From positions 1-6,209 of the forward strand of contig CANQNZ010000068.1 of the NCBI GenBank assembly GCA_947625365.1: DNA of 6,209 bases. Reading direction: 5' to 3'. The position numbers and the translations under genes were made by a program. The notes under the pieces were generated by a model that saw only the letters and a program-made list of their open reading frames with translations, did no database searches and had not been told where the DNA came from. Numbering within the stretch: the first letter of the stretch is position 1; each line of letters begins with the position of its first letter. Source of the DNA: an uncultured Bacilli bacterium (GTDB lineage: Bacteria; Bacillota_I; Bacilli_A; RF39; UBA660). Positions 1 through 5,961 of the stretch are shown here, one piece after another.

Positions 1-723
1 AGTTAAAGATAAAGCTTCATTAAATCCTGTTATAACATTAATAGCATCTTGTCCCATCATCGCATCTATAACTAAAATAACTTCTTCAGGATGGGAAACC
101 TCGCAAATATTTTTAAGTTCATCCATTAAAGTCTCATCAACATGTAAACGTCCAGCTGTATCGATAATTATGTAATCAAAGCCATTTTCTTTAGCATAGT
201 TTAATGCATTTTGAACAATTTCCACTGGGTCTTTTTTACCTTCCGTATAAACTTCAATATTAAGTTGCTTCCCTATATCTTTTAATTGGTCTATGGCCGC
301 AGGACGATAAACATCACATGCAACTAGTAAAGGTTTTTTATTATGTTTTTTACGTAACATATTAGCAAGCTTACCACTAGTTGTAGTTTTTCCGGAACCT
401 TGCAACCCTGCCAGCATTAAAATAGTTGGCTTTTTATTTACTTCTAAAGGAACATAATCTTCTCCTAATAAACTAACCAGTTCATCTTTAACTATTTTAA
501 TAAATAATTCATCAGGTTTTAAAGATTTAGCTACCTCTTCACCTAAAGCTTTTTCTTTAACTTTGTTAGTAAATTCTTTTACTACTTGATAATTAACATC
601 TGCTTCTAATAAAGCCATTCTTATTTCTCGCATAGCTTCAGTTATATTTTGCTCTGTTATTTTACCCATGCCTTTAATATTTTTTATAGCTTCACTTAAT
701 CTATCTCCCATGTATTCAAACAT
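1..723 (-). CDS. ffh: Signal recognition particle GTPase Ffh, N-terminal part
   Basis: Ffh is the protein part of the signal recognition particle. With 4.5S RNA it binds signal sequences on ribosomes and docks with FtsY at the membrane. I translated 241 residues, starting MFEYMGDRLSEAIKNIKGMG. The N domain carries the family's ALLEADVN motif (about residues 38-44). The GTPase G domain shows the P-loop GLQGSGKTTT (106-115), DVYRPAAIDQL (137-147) and DTAGR (188-192). The frame is still open at base 1, so the rest of the G domain and the methionine-rich M domain lie outside the window; this is the window edge, not a truncation. The ATG at 723 follows a GGTGA ribosome binding site with short spacing; a second in-frame ATG at 711 is less likely because residues 1-4 fit the family N-terminus. 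A possible promoter lies at 741-769. I see no ylxM-like gene upstream, the usual neighbour in many Bacillota. Confidence 0.97.
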   Translation of the reverse strand, partial: MFEYMGDRLSEAIKNIKGMGKITEQNITEAMREIRMALLEADVNYQVVKEFTNKVKEKALGEEVAKSLKPDELFIKIVKDELVSLLGEDYVPLEVNKKPTILMLAGLQGSGKTTTSGKLANMLRKKHNKKPLLVACDVYRPAAIDQLKDIGKQLNIEVYTEGKKDPVEIVQNALNYAKENGFDYIIIDTAGRLHVDETLMDELKNICEVSHPEEVILVIDAMMGQDAINVITGFNEALSLT

Positions 724-740
724 TTATATCACCAATAATT

Positions 741-769
741 ATTATATAATAAATAATATGCAAAAACAA
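741..769 (-). promoter_or_regulatory. Possible sigma-A-type promoter for ffh
   Basis: Read on the minus strand, TTGTTT (769-764) is followed after 17 bases by a perfect TATAAT (746-741), about 18 bases before the ffh start codon. The -35 matches TTGACA only partly and the region is so A+T-rich that chance matches are common. If used, the ffh mRNA would have a very short leader. It would separate ffh from the broken small frame upstream. Confidence 0.4.
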
Positions 770-797
770 ACATACAAATAAAAAAATAAATGCAAGA

Positions 798-955
798 TTA
801 TCTCTTCCATTTACTTCTTTCTCTTTTTAATACCAATTTTTCATTTCCAGGCAATCTCATAGTTAAAATTTCATCGCTTCTTTTTTGAAATTCTTCGGTA
901 TAGTTTGCTCAGTAATATTTAACTTAGGATAGTCTTTTTCTAAAATATTACTCAT
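798..955 (-). pseudogene. Small open frame (about 52 residues) broken by an apparent frameshift
   Basis: An ATG at 955 begins one base after the stop codon of the 117-residue gene and encodes MSNILEKDYPKLNITEQ before running to a TAA at 863-865 (30 residues). Another frame of the same strand then continues with protein-like sequence, KRSDEILTMRLPGNEKLVL followed by KRERSKWKR, to a TAA at 798. Joining the two needs a one-base shift (-1 in reading) somewhere between about 910 and 881. A run of six A residues on the coding strand (881-886) is the natural place for an insertion or deletion: one extra A would give a 52-residue, very basic protein. I do not recognise the family. It could be a pseudogene, a sequencing or assembly error, or, less likely, a programmed frameshift. 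A GGGGG run about 10 bases before the ATG may serve for initiation. Confidence 0.45.
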
Positions 956-956
956 A

Positions 957-1310
957 TTATTTTTCCCCCATTGGATTCTTTTTTAAATTTAAAACCACTG
1001 GACTTTCCGAATCTTTATTTTTTAATTCTTTAGGGTATAAAAAGGTATCGTTCATATTTCCAATCATGGCTAGTAAATAACCTAGCTCACTAGGTGTTAA
1101 AGCACCTTGAATATCAACCAAATTATATAAAATACTATTTTTGTCCAAATGAAGTGAAGCCTTCACTCTAAATGTTTCTATTTCTAGTACAGCAAAGTTA
1201 TTAGTAGTAGCATCCTCATATTCTGGGTCTAAGGATGTTTGTTTTACTAAAATGCTATGATTACTTAGAAAAATAAAATCTTTAAATTCAACTATATCTT
1301 TACTTTCCAT
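957..1310 (-). CDS. Uncharacterised 117-residue protein upstream of ffh
   Basis: I do not recognise this family. The product is small and soluble-looking, with no signal peptide or membrane segment. Residues 1-65 look like alternating beta strands (for example FKDFIFLSNHSILVKQT and FAVLEIETFRVKASLHL); residues 70-85 (ALTPSELGYLLAMIGN) look like an amphipathic helix; the tail from about residue 95 is charged and probably flexible. The start is well supported: an AAAGGAG ribosome binding site lies about 6 bases before the ATG at 1310, and a strong extended -10 promoter lies upstream at 1343-1370. The stop TAA (957-959) is one base from the ATG of the broken small frame, so the two were probably co-transcribed and translationally coupled. 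Its position between proS and ffh suggests, but does not show, a housekeeping or translation-related role. Confidence 0.85.
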   Translation of the reverse strand: MESKDIVEFKDFIFLSNHSILVKQTSLDPEYEDATTNNFAVLEIETFRVKASLHLDKNSILYNLVDIQGALTPSELGYLLAMIGNMNDTFLYPKELKNKDSESPVVLNLKKNPMGEK

Positions 1311-1342
1311 TTTTTCTCCTTTTCCTTTAAAATATATCTGCT

Positions 1343-1370
1343 ATTATAACATACAACTTTTATTTATCAA
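1343..1370 (-). promoter_or_regulatory. Extended -10 promoter overlapping the end of proS
   Basis: On the minus strand, TTGATA (1370-1365) is followed after 16 bases by a perfect TATAAT (1348-1343) preceded by TG one base upstream, the extended -10 form. Transcription would start near 1336, about 25 bases before the 117-residue gene's ATG. The -10 element contains the proS stop codon (1344-1346), so coding sequence and promoter share bases. This lets the 117-residue gene and its partner be expressed independently of the proline T-box. Confidence 0.75.
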
Positions 1371-2657
1371 AGCTGAATTTTTATTTTTATTTAGAAAGTA
1401 TGAAATTATATCTTTTTTTAAAACTTTAGTTACTTGACCATCTTTAGTATCCTCTACTTCATACTCGGTATCATTAAATTTATTGCCTAAAACAATCATT
1501 GTTGGCGTACCTAAAACATAGACATCATTAATTCTATTACCAATATTTAAATTTTCACGGTCATCAAGAATAGCTTTTACTCCACTAGCCACGAGCTTCT
1601 GATATAGCTCTTCAGCTTTTTCTTTGTTTTGCTCATTATAAATGATTTGTGCTTTATAATAAGCAATGTTATATGGTAAAGAAAAACCTTTAACTTTTTC
1701 ATTTTTAAAAATAATATTATTTTCAATTAAACAAGCAATAATACGCCCTAAACCAATACCATAACATCCCATATAATAAGGTTTTTGTTTTCCCTCTTCA
1801 TCAACATAGTATAATTGCATGCTTTCCGAATATTTAGTACCTAATTGAAAATTATTTCCTAGTTCAACCGCAGGATATTCTTTTAAATTATTAATATCTG
1901 TAATATTTAATTGCTTTAAATACTCATCTTTATTTTCAAACTCTAAAACTTCTTTATTTAAACCAATATTTGTCTGTTCATCATATAAAATATTATCTTC
2001 TCCCAATTTAGTAATAGCTTGAAATTCTTCCGCAACGCTTCCACCTATTACGCCATTATCACTTACGGTAGGAATAATTTTAATGCCTAATCGAGCAAAT
2101 ATTTTTAAATAAACTTCGTGCATTAGCTCGTAAGTTTTTCGCATATCTTCTGCGGTTTTATCAAAAGAGTAAGCATCCATCATCACGAAAGTACGAGGAC
2201 GGAATAAATAACCACGCGCCCTTATTTCTTTACGAAATTTTTCCCCTATTTGATAATAAGTTGTTGGCAAATTTTTATAAGAAGGTAGACGATTAGCCCC
2301 AAATAAAGTGGCACATTCTTCTGCCGTAGGCGCTAAACCATATTCCCCTAAATTATTATTTAAAGTAAACATAATGTCTCCATCTTTAGTATACATATCC
2401 CATCTTTTAGATTGGTCCCAAATTTTACGTGGTTGTAATTTAGGAAATTCCACCTGAATACAGCCGGCTTTATCAAGCTCATCAATAATAATATCTTCCA
2501 CTACTCTTTCTAACTTAGTCCAAATATTACCATATCCATAAATACCACTTTCAAACTGATAAAGCTCTCCTAACTTCATTAAAATATCTTGACCGGCATA
2601 ATTTTCTGCCACATCATTTAAATTAATTTTTTTAATATTTAAACGACTTAATTTCAT
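1344..2657 (-). CDS. proS: Prolyl-tRNA synthetase, short form lacking the editing insertion
   Basis: This class II enzyme charges tRNA-Pro with proline in the cytoplasm, using ATP. Of 437 residues, motif 1 lies near 58-76 (GCIQVEFPKLQP), the proline/ATP loop APTAEE at 109-114, motif 2 at about 138-166 (EKFRKEIRARGYLFRPR, then MMDAYSFD), the GGSVAEEF segment at 205-212, NFQLGTKYSESM at 269-280, and motif 3 at 296-310 (MGCYGIGLGRIIACL). An anticodon-binding domain follows from about 325. The usual Bacillota enzyme is roughly 565 residues, with a YbaK-like editing domain of about 180 residues between motifs 2 and 3. Here only about 50 extra residues (215-262) occupy that place, as in the short alphaproteobacterial type. 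Editing of Ala-tRNA-Pro, if it occurs, would need a separate protein. The ATG at 2657 has an AAGGGA ribosome binding site. The gene sits directly behind a proline T-box. The C-terminal tail (from about 424) looks unconserved. Confidence 0.97.
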   Translation of the reverse strand: MKLSRLNIKKINLNDVAENYAGQDILMKLGELYQFESGIYGYGNIWTKLERVVEDIIIDELDKAGCIQVEFPKLQPRKIWDQSKRWDMYTKDGDIMFTLNNNLGEYGLAPTAEECATLFGANRLPSYKNLPTTYYQIGEKFRKEIRARGYLFRPRTFVMMDAYSFDKTAEDMRKTYELMHEVYLKIFARLGIKIIPTVSDNGVIGGSVAEEFQAITKLGEDNILYDEQTNIGLNKEVLEFENKDEYLKQLNITDINNLKEYPAVELGNNFQLGTKYSESMQLYYVDEEGKQKPYYMGCYGIGLGRIIACLIENNIIFKNEKVKGFSLPYNIAYYKAQIIYNEQNKEKAEELYQKLVASGVKAILDDRENLNIGNRINDVYVLGTPTMIVLGNKFNDTEYEVEDTKDGQVTKVLKKDIISYFLNKNKNSALINKSCML

Positions 2658-2876
2658 TACATTTCCCTTCTTTCTAAAATAAAAACCACATTACTTGCAA
2701 GGAGCAAATAATGCGGTACCATCCTTTATTTAACTTAATTTTAGATAACGGTTTTACCCGGTAGGTATTAGCTACATTCCTAGGTAGGATTAATTAAAGA
2801 TTAACTTTAGGTTCTCACTATCCCTAATTCACTTTACTTAAGAGCTTTAATTAACATGTCCTCATCAACAATTTCT
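2658..2876 (-). promoter_or_regulatory. Proline-responsive T-box leader of proS
   Basis: T-box leaders read the charging state of a tRNA. The conserved T-box sequence AGGATGGTACCGC lies at 2725-2713 on the minus strand; its TGGT can pair with the NCCA end of a tRNA with discriminator A, as expected for bacterial tRNA-Pro. Upstream is the conserved CCGTTATC (2751-2744). Stem I begins with GATGAGGAC (2866-2858); its lower helix pairs TTAATTAAAG (2854-2845) with CTTTAATTAA (2799-2790); a distal hairpin pairs TTAGG (2827-2823) with CCTAA (2811-2807) around a GATAGTGAGAA loop typical of the class. The position equivalent to the specifier codon in known leaders holds CCT (2788-2786), a proline codon. 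Uncharged tRNA-Pro should stabilise the antiterminator and allow proS transcription; charged tRNA should allow the terminator at 2717-2676. Confidence 0.93.
2676..2717 (-). terminator. Intrinsic terminator of the T-box leader
   Basis: On the minus strand ACCGCATTATTTGC (2717-2704) pairs over 14 positions, two of them G-U, with GCAAGTAATGTGGT (2698-2685) around a TCCTT loop, followed by TTTTTATTTT. Its left arm shares ACCGC with the T-box sequence, which makes terminator and antiterminator mutually exclusive. Confidence 0.9.
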
Positions 2877-2882
2877 AAGTTT

Positions 2883-2911
2883 ATTTTATATTAGATTTTT
2901 AATTATTTCAA
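2883..2911 (-). promoter_or_regulatory. Promoter of the T-box/proS transcript
   Basis: TTGAAA (2911-2906) and TAAAAT (2888-2883), each one or two bases from consensus, are separated by exactly 17 bases on the minus strand. Transcription would start near 2876, about 10 bases before the first conserved stem I bases of the T-box. The -35 box begins only 18 bases after the MFS stop codon. Confidence 0.75.
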
Positions 2912-2929
2912 GCTTATTTTATTTAAAAA

Positions 2930-4123
2930 TCATTTTAATTTTTGTCTTTTTCTATAAATAATATAGTAAGCCATTACCAGTTGAATTACCATTACTCCTG
3001 CAGCAACAATAAGTAAATTACCATATCCTTGATTAAATAACAATCCAGCCATGTAAATTCCTATAGCTTCGCCGACTAATTGAAATATATAATTTATTAC
3101 CGTAAAATCTAAAACATAATTTTCATTTATACTATTAGTCATAAATCCAGAAATTAAATTACTATAAGCTATATTAGTTATTAAAGTATAACCCATAGCT
3201 AAAAGTAAAATCAAAGGACTATTAGTTATAAATACTATTATATATAAAATAATTCTTACTAAAAATTTAATAGACATATTTATATAATCATTTTTACTTT
3301 TTAACATTTTTATTGCTAAGGCTCCAAAAATAATATCAATTATACAAAACATTAAAACTAAATAAGTTGCTGTTTGCGTAGAAAAATTATTATATGTTGT
3401 TAACATTAACATCTTCAATCCTATAACAATATTATATGATAAATTAGATATTGCATTATATATAAGATAAAATACTAATAATTTTTCTTTTTTTAAATAT
3501 TTTAGTATATGCTCTTTATTTGTTTTTTCGTGAACTTCTCTTTGTTTATCTTTAATTGATATTAGTGTTAAGAAAGCTAAAAATACAAAAACAATAGAAA
3601 TAATTAAACAAGATTTATAACTTATTAAATGATTAAATAATACGCGACCAAATAAAATAGAACCAATAAATACTCCAATAGTTTTACCTAAATTTTCTAC
3701 TACGGTTTTTTTACCATATAATTCATCACTTTTTTGATAAATCATAATATATGGATAAATACTTGTTATTATTATATTTTCACAAGCTATATCAAAGAAA
3801 GATAGAAACTTTATCCAAAATAAATTATTAGTTCCATCAATAATGATAAGCATAAAAGAAATAAATATTTTGATAACTAAAGTTATTAGCATTCCTATTC
3901 TTAATTTATTTAAAGAAAATTTTTGAGTATAAAATGCTAAAGATAATGCTGCGACTACCGAAGCTATAGAAATAACTTTGGAAATTGAGGATGCTGTTAA
4001 GTTATTGGCAGCTAACCAAAGTTGACGATAATTACCCCATAAACCTACAGCAACGGTAAAAAAAGCAAGCATTAATAATATTTTAAATTTATTATCTATT
4101 TTTTTATTTAATGTTTTGATCAT
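2930..4123 (-). CDS. MFS-like 12-helix membrane transporter, substrate unknown
   Basis: The 397-residue product is a polytopic inner-membrane protein. Hydrophobic segments are visible near residues 13-36, 46-65, 73-95, 100-128, 145-164, 171-190, 214-237, 251-272, 285-301, 303-328, 338-363 and 368-389. The longest cytoplasmic loop, highly charged, lies at 191-213 between helices 6 and 7. Twelve helices in two halves joined by a charged loop is the Major Facilitator Superfamily layout, and the length fits. I see no clear signature that names a substrate, so drug or metabolite export is only a guess. The ATG at 4123 lies inside the 3' end of the upstream gene, with a 20-base overlap and a GTGAT-type ribosome binding site, so translation is probably coupled. 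It ends with TGA (2930-2932). No terminator of its own is visible before the proS promoter. Confidence 0.85.
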   Translation of the reverse strand: MIKTLNKKIDNKFKILLMLAFFTVAVGLWGNYRQLWLAANNLTASSISKVISIASVVAALSLAFYTQKFSLNKLRIGMLITLVIKIFISFMLIIIDGTNNLFWIKFLSFFDIACENIIITSIYPYIMIYQKSDELYGKKTVVENLGKTIGVFIGSILFGRVLFNHLISYKSCLIISIVFVFLAFLTLISIKDKQREVHEKTNKEHILKYLKKEKLLVFYLIYNAISNLSYNIVIGLKMLMLTTYNNFSTQTATYLVLMFCIIDIIFGALAIKMLKSKNDYINMSIKFLVRIILYIIVFITNSPLILLLAMGYTLITNIAYSNLISGFMTNSINENYVLDFTVINYIFQLVGEAIGIYMAGLLFNQGYGNLLIVAAGVMVIQLVMAYYIIYRKRQKLK

Positions 4124-5291
4124 ACTCTATATCACTTACTTCGTATTTACGATGAGATGATATTTTGCTCAATATCTTTGTAGCTGCCCAACCAAGGAAG
4201 GCTAAGACAAAGAAGTAAATAACACCAAAGATAGTAAAGTCTGGGGCACTTTCCGTAAGTAAACCAATTATTGAAGCTCCTACACCCATTGATGTAACAA
4301 TTGTTAAGCTATTTACTGAACTACTTGTTACATCTGACTTAATTCCTTCAAATAATTTTTGCGCAGATGAAACATAATTTTTTGTCATATCCCATAGTGA
4401 TTTAATATATTCCAAAGTATCGCGTAAAGTTTCATAACGATAACCAGATATAGCTAAAAATTCTACTAATTCTTTATCATTTTTAGCAATTTTTTCTCTA
4501 GTAGAAATATAAGTGCTCATCTGTTTAATACGTCCGTCTATTAAAGTTATTGTTTTAGCATATCCCTCAAGTTTGGAAGTAAATTTAATAATTTCTGAAC
4601 CTCGAACATTAACATTTTCTTTAACTTTATCTATTTTTTCCCAGATAATACGGTGCAAATTTAAATAACGATGTAATTGCCCTTTAAACTCTCTAATAAA
4701 TACTTGCTCTTCAATAAATTTTTCGATATTTTTTATAGATTGTTTTTTATTATTAATAAAATAATATTTATCTCCTCTTACAACATCGTATTTTTCGTTA
4801 TCAAACTCAAAATATTTTTGTTTTTCTGTTCGAGAAAGTAGTTCAGATAAATCGTCATGAGTTGCTCCATTACAAACAATAAAATACGGGTAAACCGTTT
4901 CAATATGAGCTAGTTCTTTAGGAACTGGCGCACCAAGAGAAAATAAGTAGCTAAAAGCTGGAGACAGTTTATTTTCATAATAATCAGTAACTTTATCAAT
5001 ATCCGTAAATAAAGTATTTTCACTAACATCAGTATTATTTAAAACGATTAAACCATCTTCAAAAATTTTAACAGTAATATTTAAAGCTGTTGTAAATTCA
5101 ATATACTCTTCTCCTGCTACCCCATAATCTATTTTACCAATTTCTAACTCTTTGCGATATTTTACTAGCTTATCATGATCTAACTCTAATTGTGTCTTAG
5201 CTTCTCTTAAAAAATCATAAACTTCTGTAAGTTGAAGCATTGTTCTTTGAAACCATCCACCAACATAAACATTACTTATTTTCATTTCCAT
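4104..5291 (-). CDS. Uncharacterised protein with a large soluble domain and two C-terminal membrane helices
   Basis: About 395 residues. I do not recognise the family by name. Residues 1-190 look like a mixed alpha/beta domain (for example ALNITVKIFEDGLIVLNN and HIETVYPYFIVCNG). Residues about 185-325 are almost entirely helical and charged, probably a long helical or coiled-coil stalk. Two hydrophobic segments close the protein, about 328-346 (SLTIVTSMGVGASIIGLLT) and 352-374 (FTIFGVIYFFVLAFLGWAA), followed by a short basic, then acidic, tail. This soluble-domain, helical stalk and two-helix layout recalls CorA/ZntB metal channels, but the GMN motif expected after the first helix is absent, so a channel role is only a hypothesis. 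No signal peptide is seen. The start is uncertain: GTG 5294, ATG 5291 and ATG 5285 are all in frame. I prefer ATG 5291, which gives a 20-base overlap with the upstream acetyltransferase gene. The gene also overlaps the transporter gene by 20 bases. Confidence 0.8.
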   Translation of the reverse strand: MEMKISNVYVGGWFQRTMLQLTEVYDFLREAKTQLELDHDKLVKYRKELEIGKIDYGVAGEEYIEFTTALNITVKIFEDGLIVLNNTDVSENTLFTDIDKVTDYYENKLSPAFSYLFSLGAPVPKELAHIETVYPYFIVCNGATHDDLSELLSRTEKQKYFEFDNEKYDVVRGDKYYFINNKKQSIKNIEKFIEEQVFIREFKGQLHRYLNLHRIIWEKIDKVKENVNVRGSEIIKFTSKLEGYAKTITLIDGRIKQMSTYISTREKIAKNDKELVEFLAISGYRYETLRDTLEYIKSLWDMTKNYVSSAQKLFEGIKSDVTSSSVNSLTIVTSMGVGASIIGLLTESAPDFTIFGVIYFFVLAFLGWAATKILSKISSHRKYEVSDIEYDQNIK

Positions 5292-5733
5292 CACTCGCTA
5301 TTCTTTTAGTAAAAAATCCTGCATCGTCCATAACAAAACCATAATTTTTATAACAAGCATGAGCTGCTGTTCTAAAAAAGTTACTCCATAGTTTTAATTC
5401 TTTAACATCTTTTGTTAAACATATCTTGGTTATTTCATCTAACATTTTTGTTGCTATATTTTGTCTTCTATATTCATTTTTTACACAAACATGATTTAAA
5501 ATGGCAAAAGTATTCATATGCTCATACATAGTAATAATTACTGTTGCTTTAGCATGAGCAACAATCTTATCATTAATTTTACCTACAATATAAATATTAT
5601 TTAAATCATCTTTAGTTTCCTCAAACTTTTTATAAGCAAAATCTAAAGATGTTTCCTCATTAAAACATTCATTAGTTAATTCAATTATTCCTGGAACATC
5701 TTCTTTAGTTGCTATATTAAACTTTACATTCAC
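5272..5733 (-). CDS. GNAT-family N-acetyltransferase
   Basis: The product (153 residues) has the GNAT acetyl-CoA-dependent N-acetyltransferase fold. Residues 4-23 (KFNIATKEDVPGIIELTNEC) are the typical first strand and helix. Strand 4 and motif A are at 78-101 (ILNHVCVKNEYRRQNIATKM), with RRQNIA at the acetyl-CoA pyrophosphate loop; the family pattern is Q/R-x-x-G-x-G/A, so Asn92 replaces the first Gly. Motif B is AHACYKNYGF (124-133), and a strand LKLWSNF precedes it. The acceptor substrate cannot be read from sequence. The start is GTG at 5733: a strong GTGGTGA ribosome binding site lies 7 bases upstream, and the nearby ATG at 5729 is out of frame and meets a stop at once. It is the first gene of the coupled three-gene set, so it may modify a small molecule or protein connected with the membrane protein and transporter downstream; that link is inference. 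Confidence 0.92.
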   Translation of the reverse strand: MNVKFNIATKEDVPGIIELTNECFNEETSLDFAYKKFEETKDDLNNIYIVGKINDKIVAHAKATVIITMYEHMNTFAILNHVCVKNEYRRQNIATKMLDEITKICLTKDVKELKLWSNFFRTAAHACYKNYGFVMDDAGFFTKRIASDGNENK

Positions 5734-5740
5734 TATTTTT

Positions 5741-5749
5741 TCACCACTT
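5741..5749 (-). promoter_or_regulatory. Ribosome binding site that decides a GTG start
   Basis: AAGTGGTGA on the minus strand lies 7 bases before GTG 5733. The frame is open for 32 codons further upstream to a stop at 5830-5832, but offers no ATG, GTG or TTG, so this site fixes the acetyltransferase start. Confidence 0.75.
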
Positions 5750-5798
5750 TCATTTACACTTTTAATTGTATCTTTCTTATGCCAATTATGTAAATAAA

Positions 5799-5827
5799 AT
5801 ACTAAGATATTTACAAATATTTGTCGA
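5799..5827 (-). promoter_or_regulatory. Probable promoter of the three-gene operon, with palindromic spacer
   Basis: On the minus strand TCGACA (5827-5822, one mismatch to TTGACA) is followed after 17 bases by TAGTAT (5804-5799, four of six matches to TATAAT). Between them, overlapping the -35, is the perfect 12-base palindrome ACAAATATTTGT (5813-5824). It starts right after a terminator-like hairpin, which is the expected position for a new operon. A palindrome here could be an operator, but A+T-rich DNA makes such palindromes by chance fairly often. Confidence 0.4.
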
Positions 5828-5857
5828 AATTAAAAGAGATAATAATTTTACCTCTTT
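5828..5857 (-). terminator. Probable intrinsic terminator for transcripts from the right
   Basis: In minus-strand RNA AAAGAGGUAA (5857-5848) pairs with UUAUCUCUUU (5842-5833) over 10 positions around an AAUUA loop, followed by a broken U-tract (UAAUUU). One pair is G-U on this strand but A-C on the plus strand, so the hairpin is complete only for leftward transcription. Its stem is A+U-rich, so strength is uncertain. Confidence 0.5.
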
Positions 5858-5939
5858 CCAGTCAAAGAATAATAATAGGAATACATTTTTATTATATAAC
5901 GAAGTGTAACAATAAAAAGTTTTTCTTTGACTTAATTTA

Positions 5940-5961
5940 TATAAACGCTTTCGCGTTTATA
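5940..5961 (-). repeat. Perfect 9-bp hairpin with GNRA tetraloop
   Basis: TATAAACGC (5961-5953) and GCGTTTATA (5948-5940) pair perfectly. In minus-strand RNA the loop is GAAA closed by C-G, a classical stable GNRA tetraloop; in plus-strand RNA it would be UUUC. No T-run follows in either direction, so it is not a normal intrinsic terminator. It could protect an mRNA 3' end, form a tertiary RNA contact, or belong to a small RNA. Confidence 0.7.

Noticed and set aside
2930..2932. TGA read as Trp, extending the MFS protein by nine residues
   Set aside because: Trp codons checked in proS and the MFS gene are TGG, and the extension would run into the proS promoter; the standard code fits.
5734..5829. 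32-codon open extension upstream of the acetyltransferase GTG start, with a hydrophobic stretch
   Set aside because: It has no ATG, GTG or TTG, it overlaps the probable promoter, and the best ribosome binding site serves GTG 5733.
5891..5896. TATAAT on the minus strand as the operon's -10 box
   Set aside because: No credible -35 at 16-18 bases, and transcription would have to pass the terminator-like hairpin at 5857-5828. Kept only as an alternative.
5863..5901. Minus-strand mini-frame MYSYYYSLTGKR
   Set aside because: Twelve codons with no ribosome binding site, in low-complexity A+T-rich sequence.
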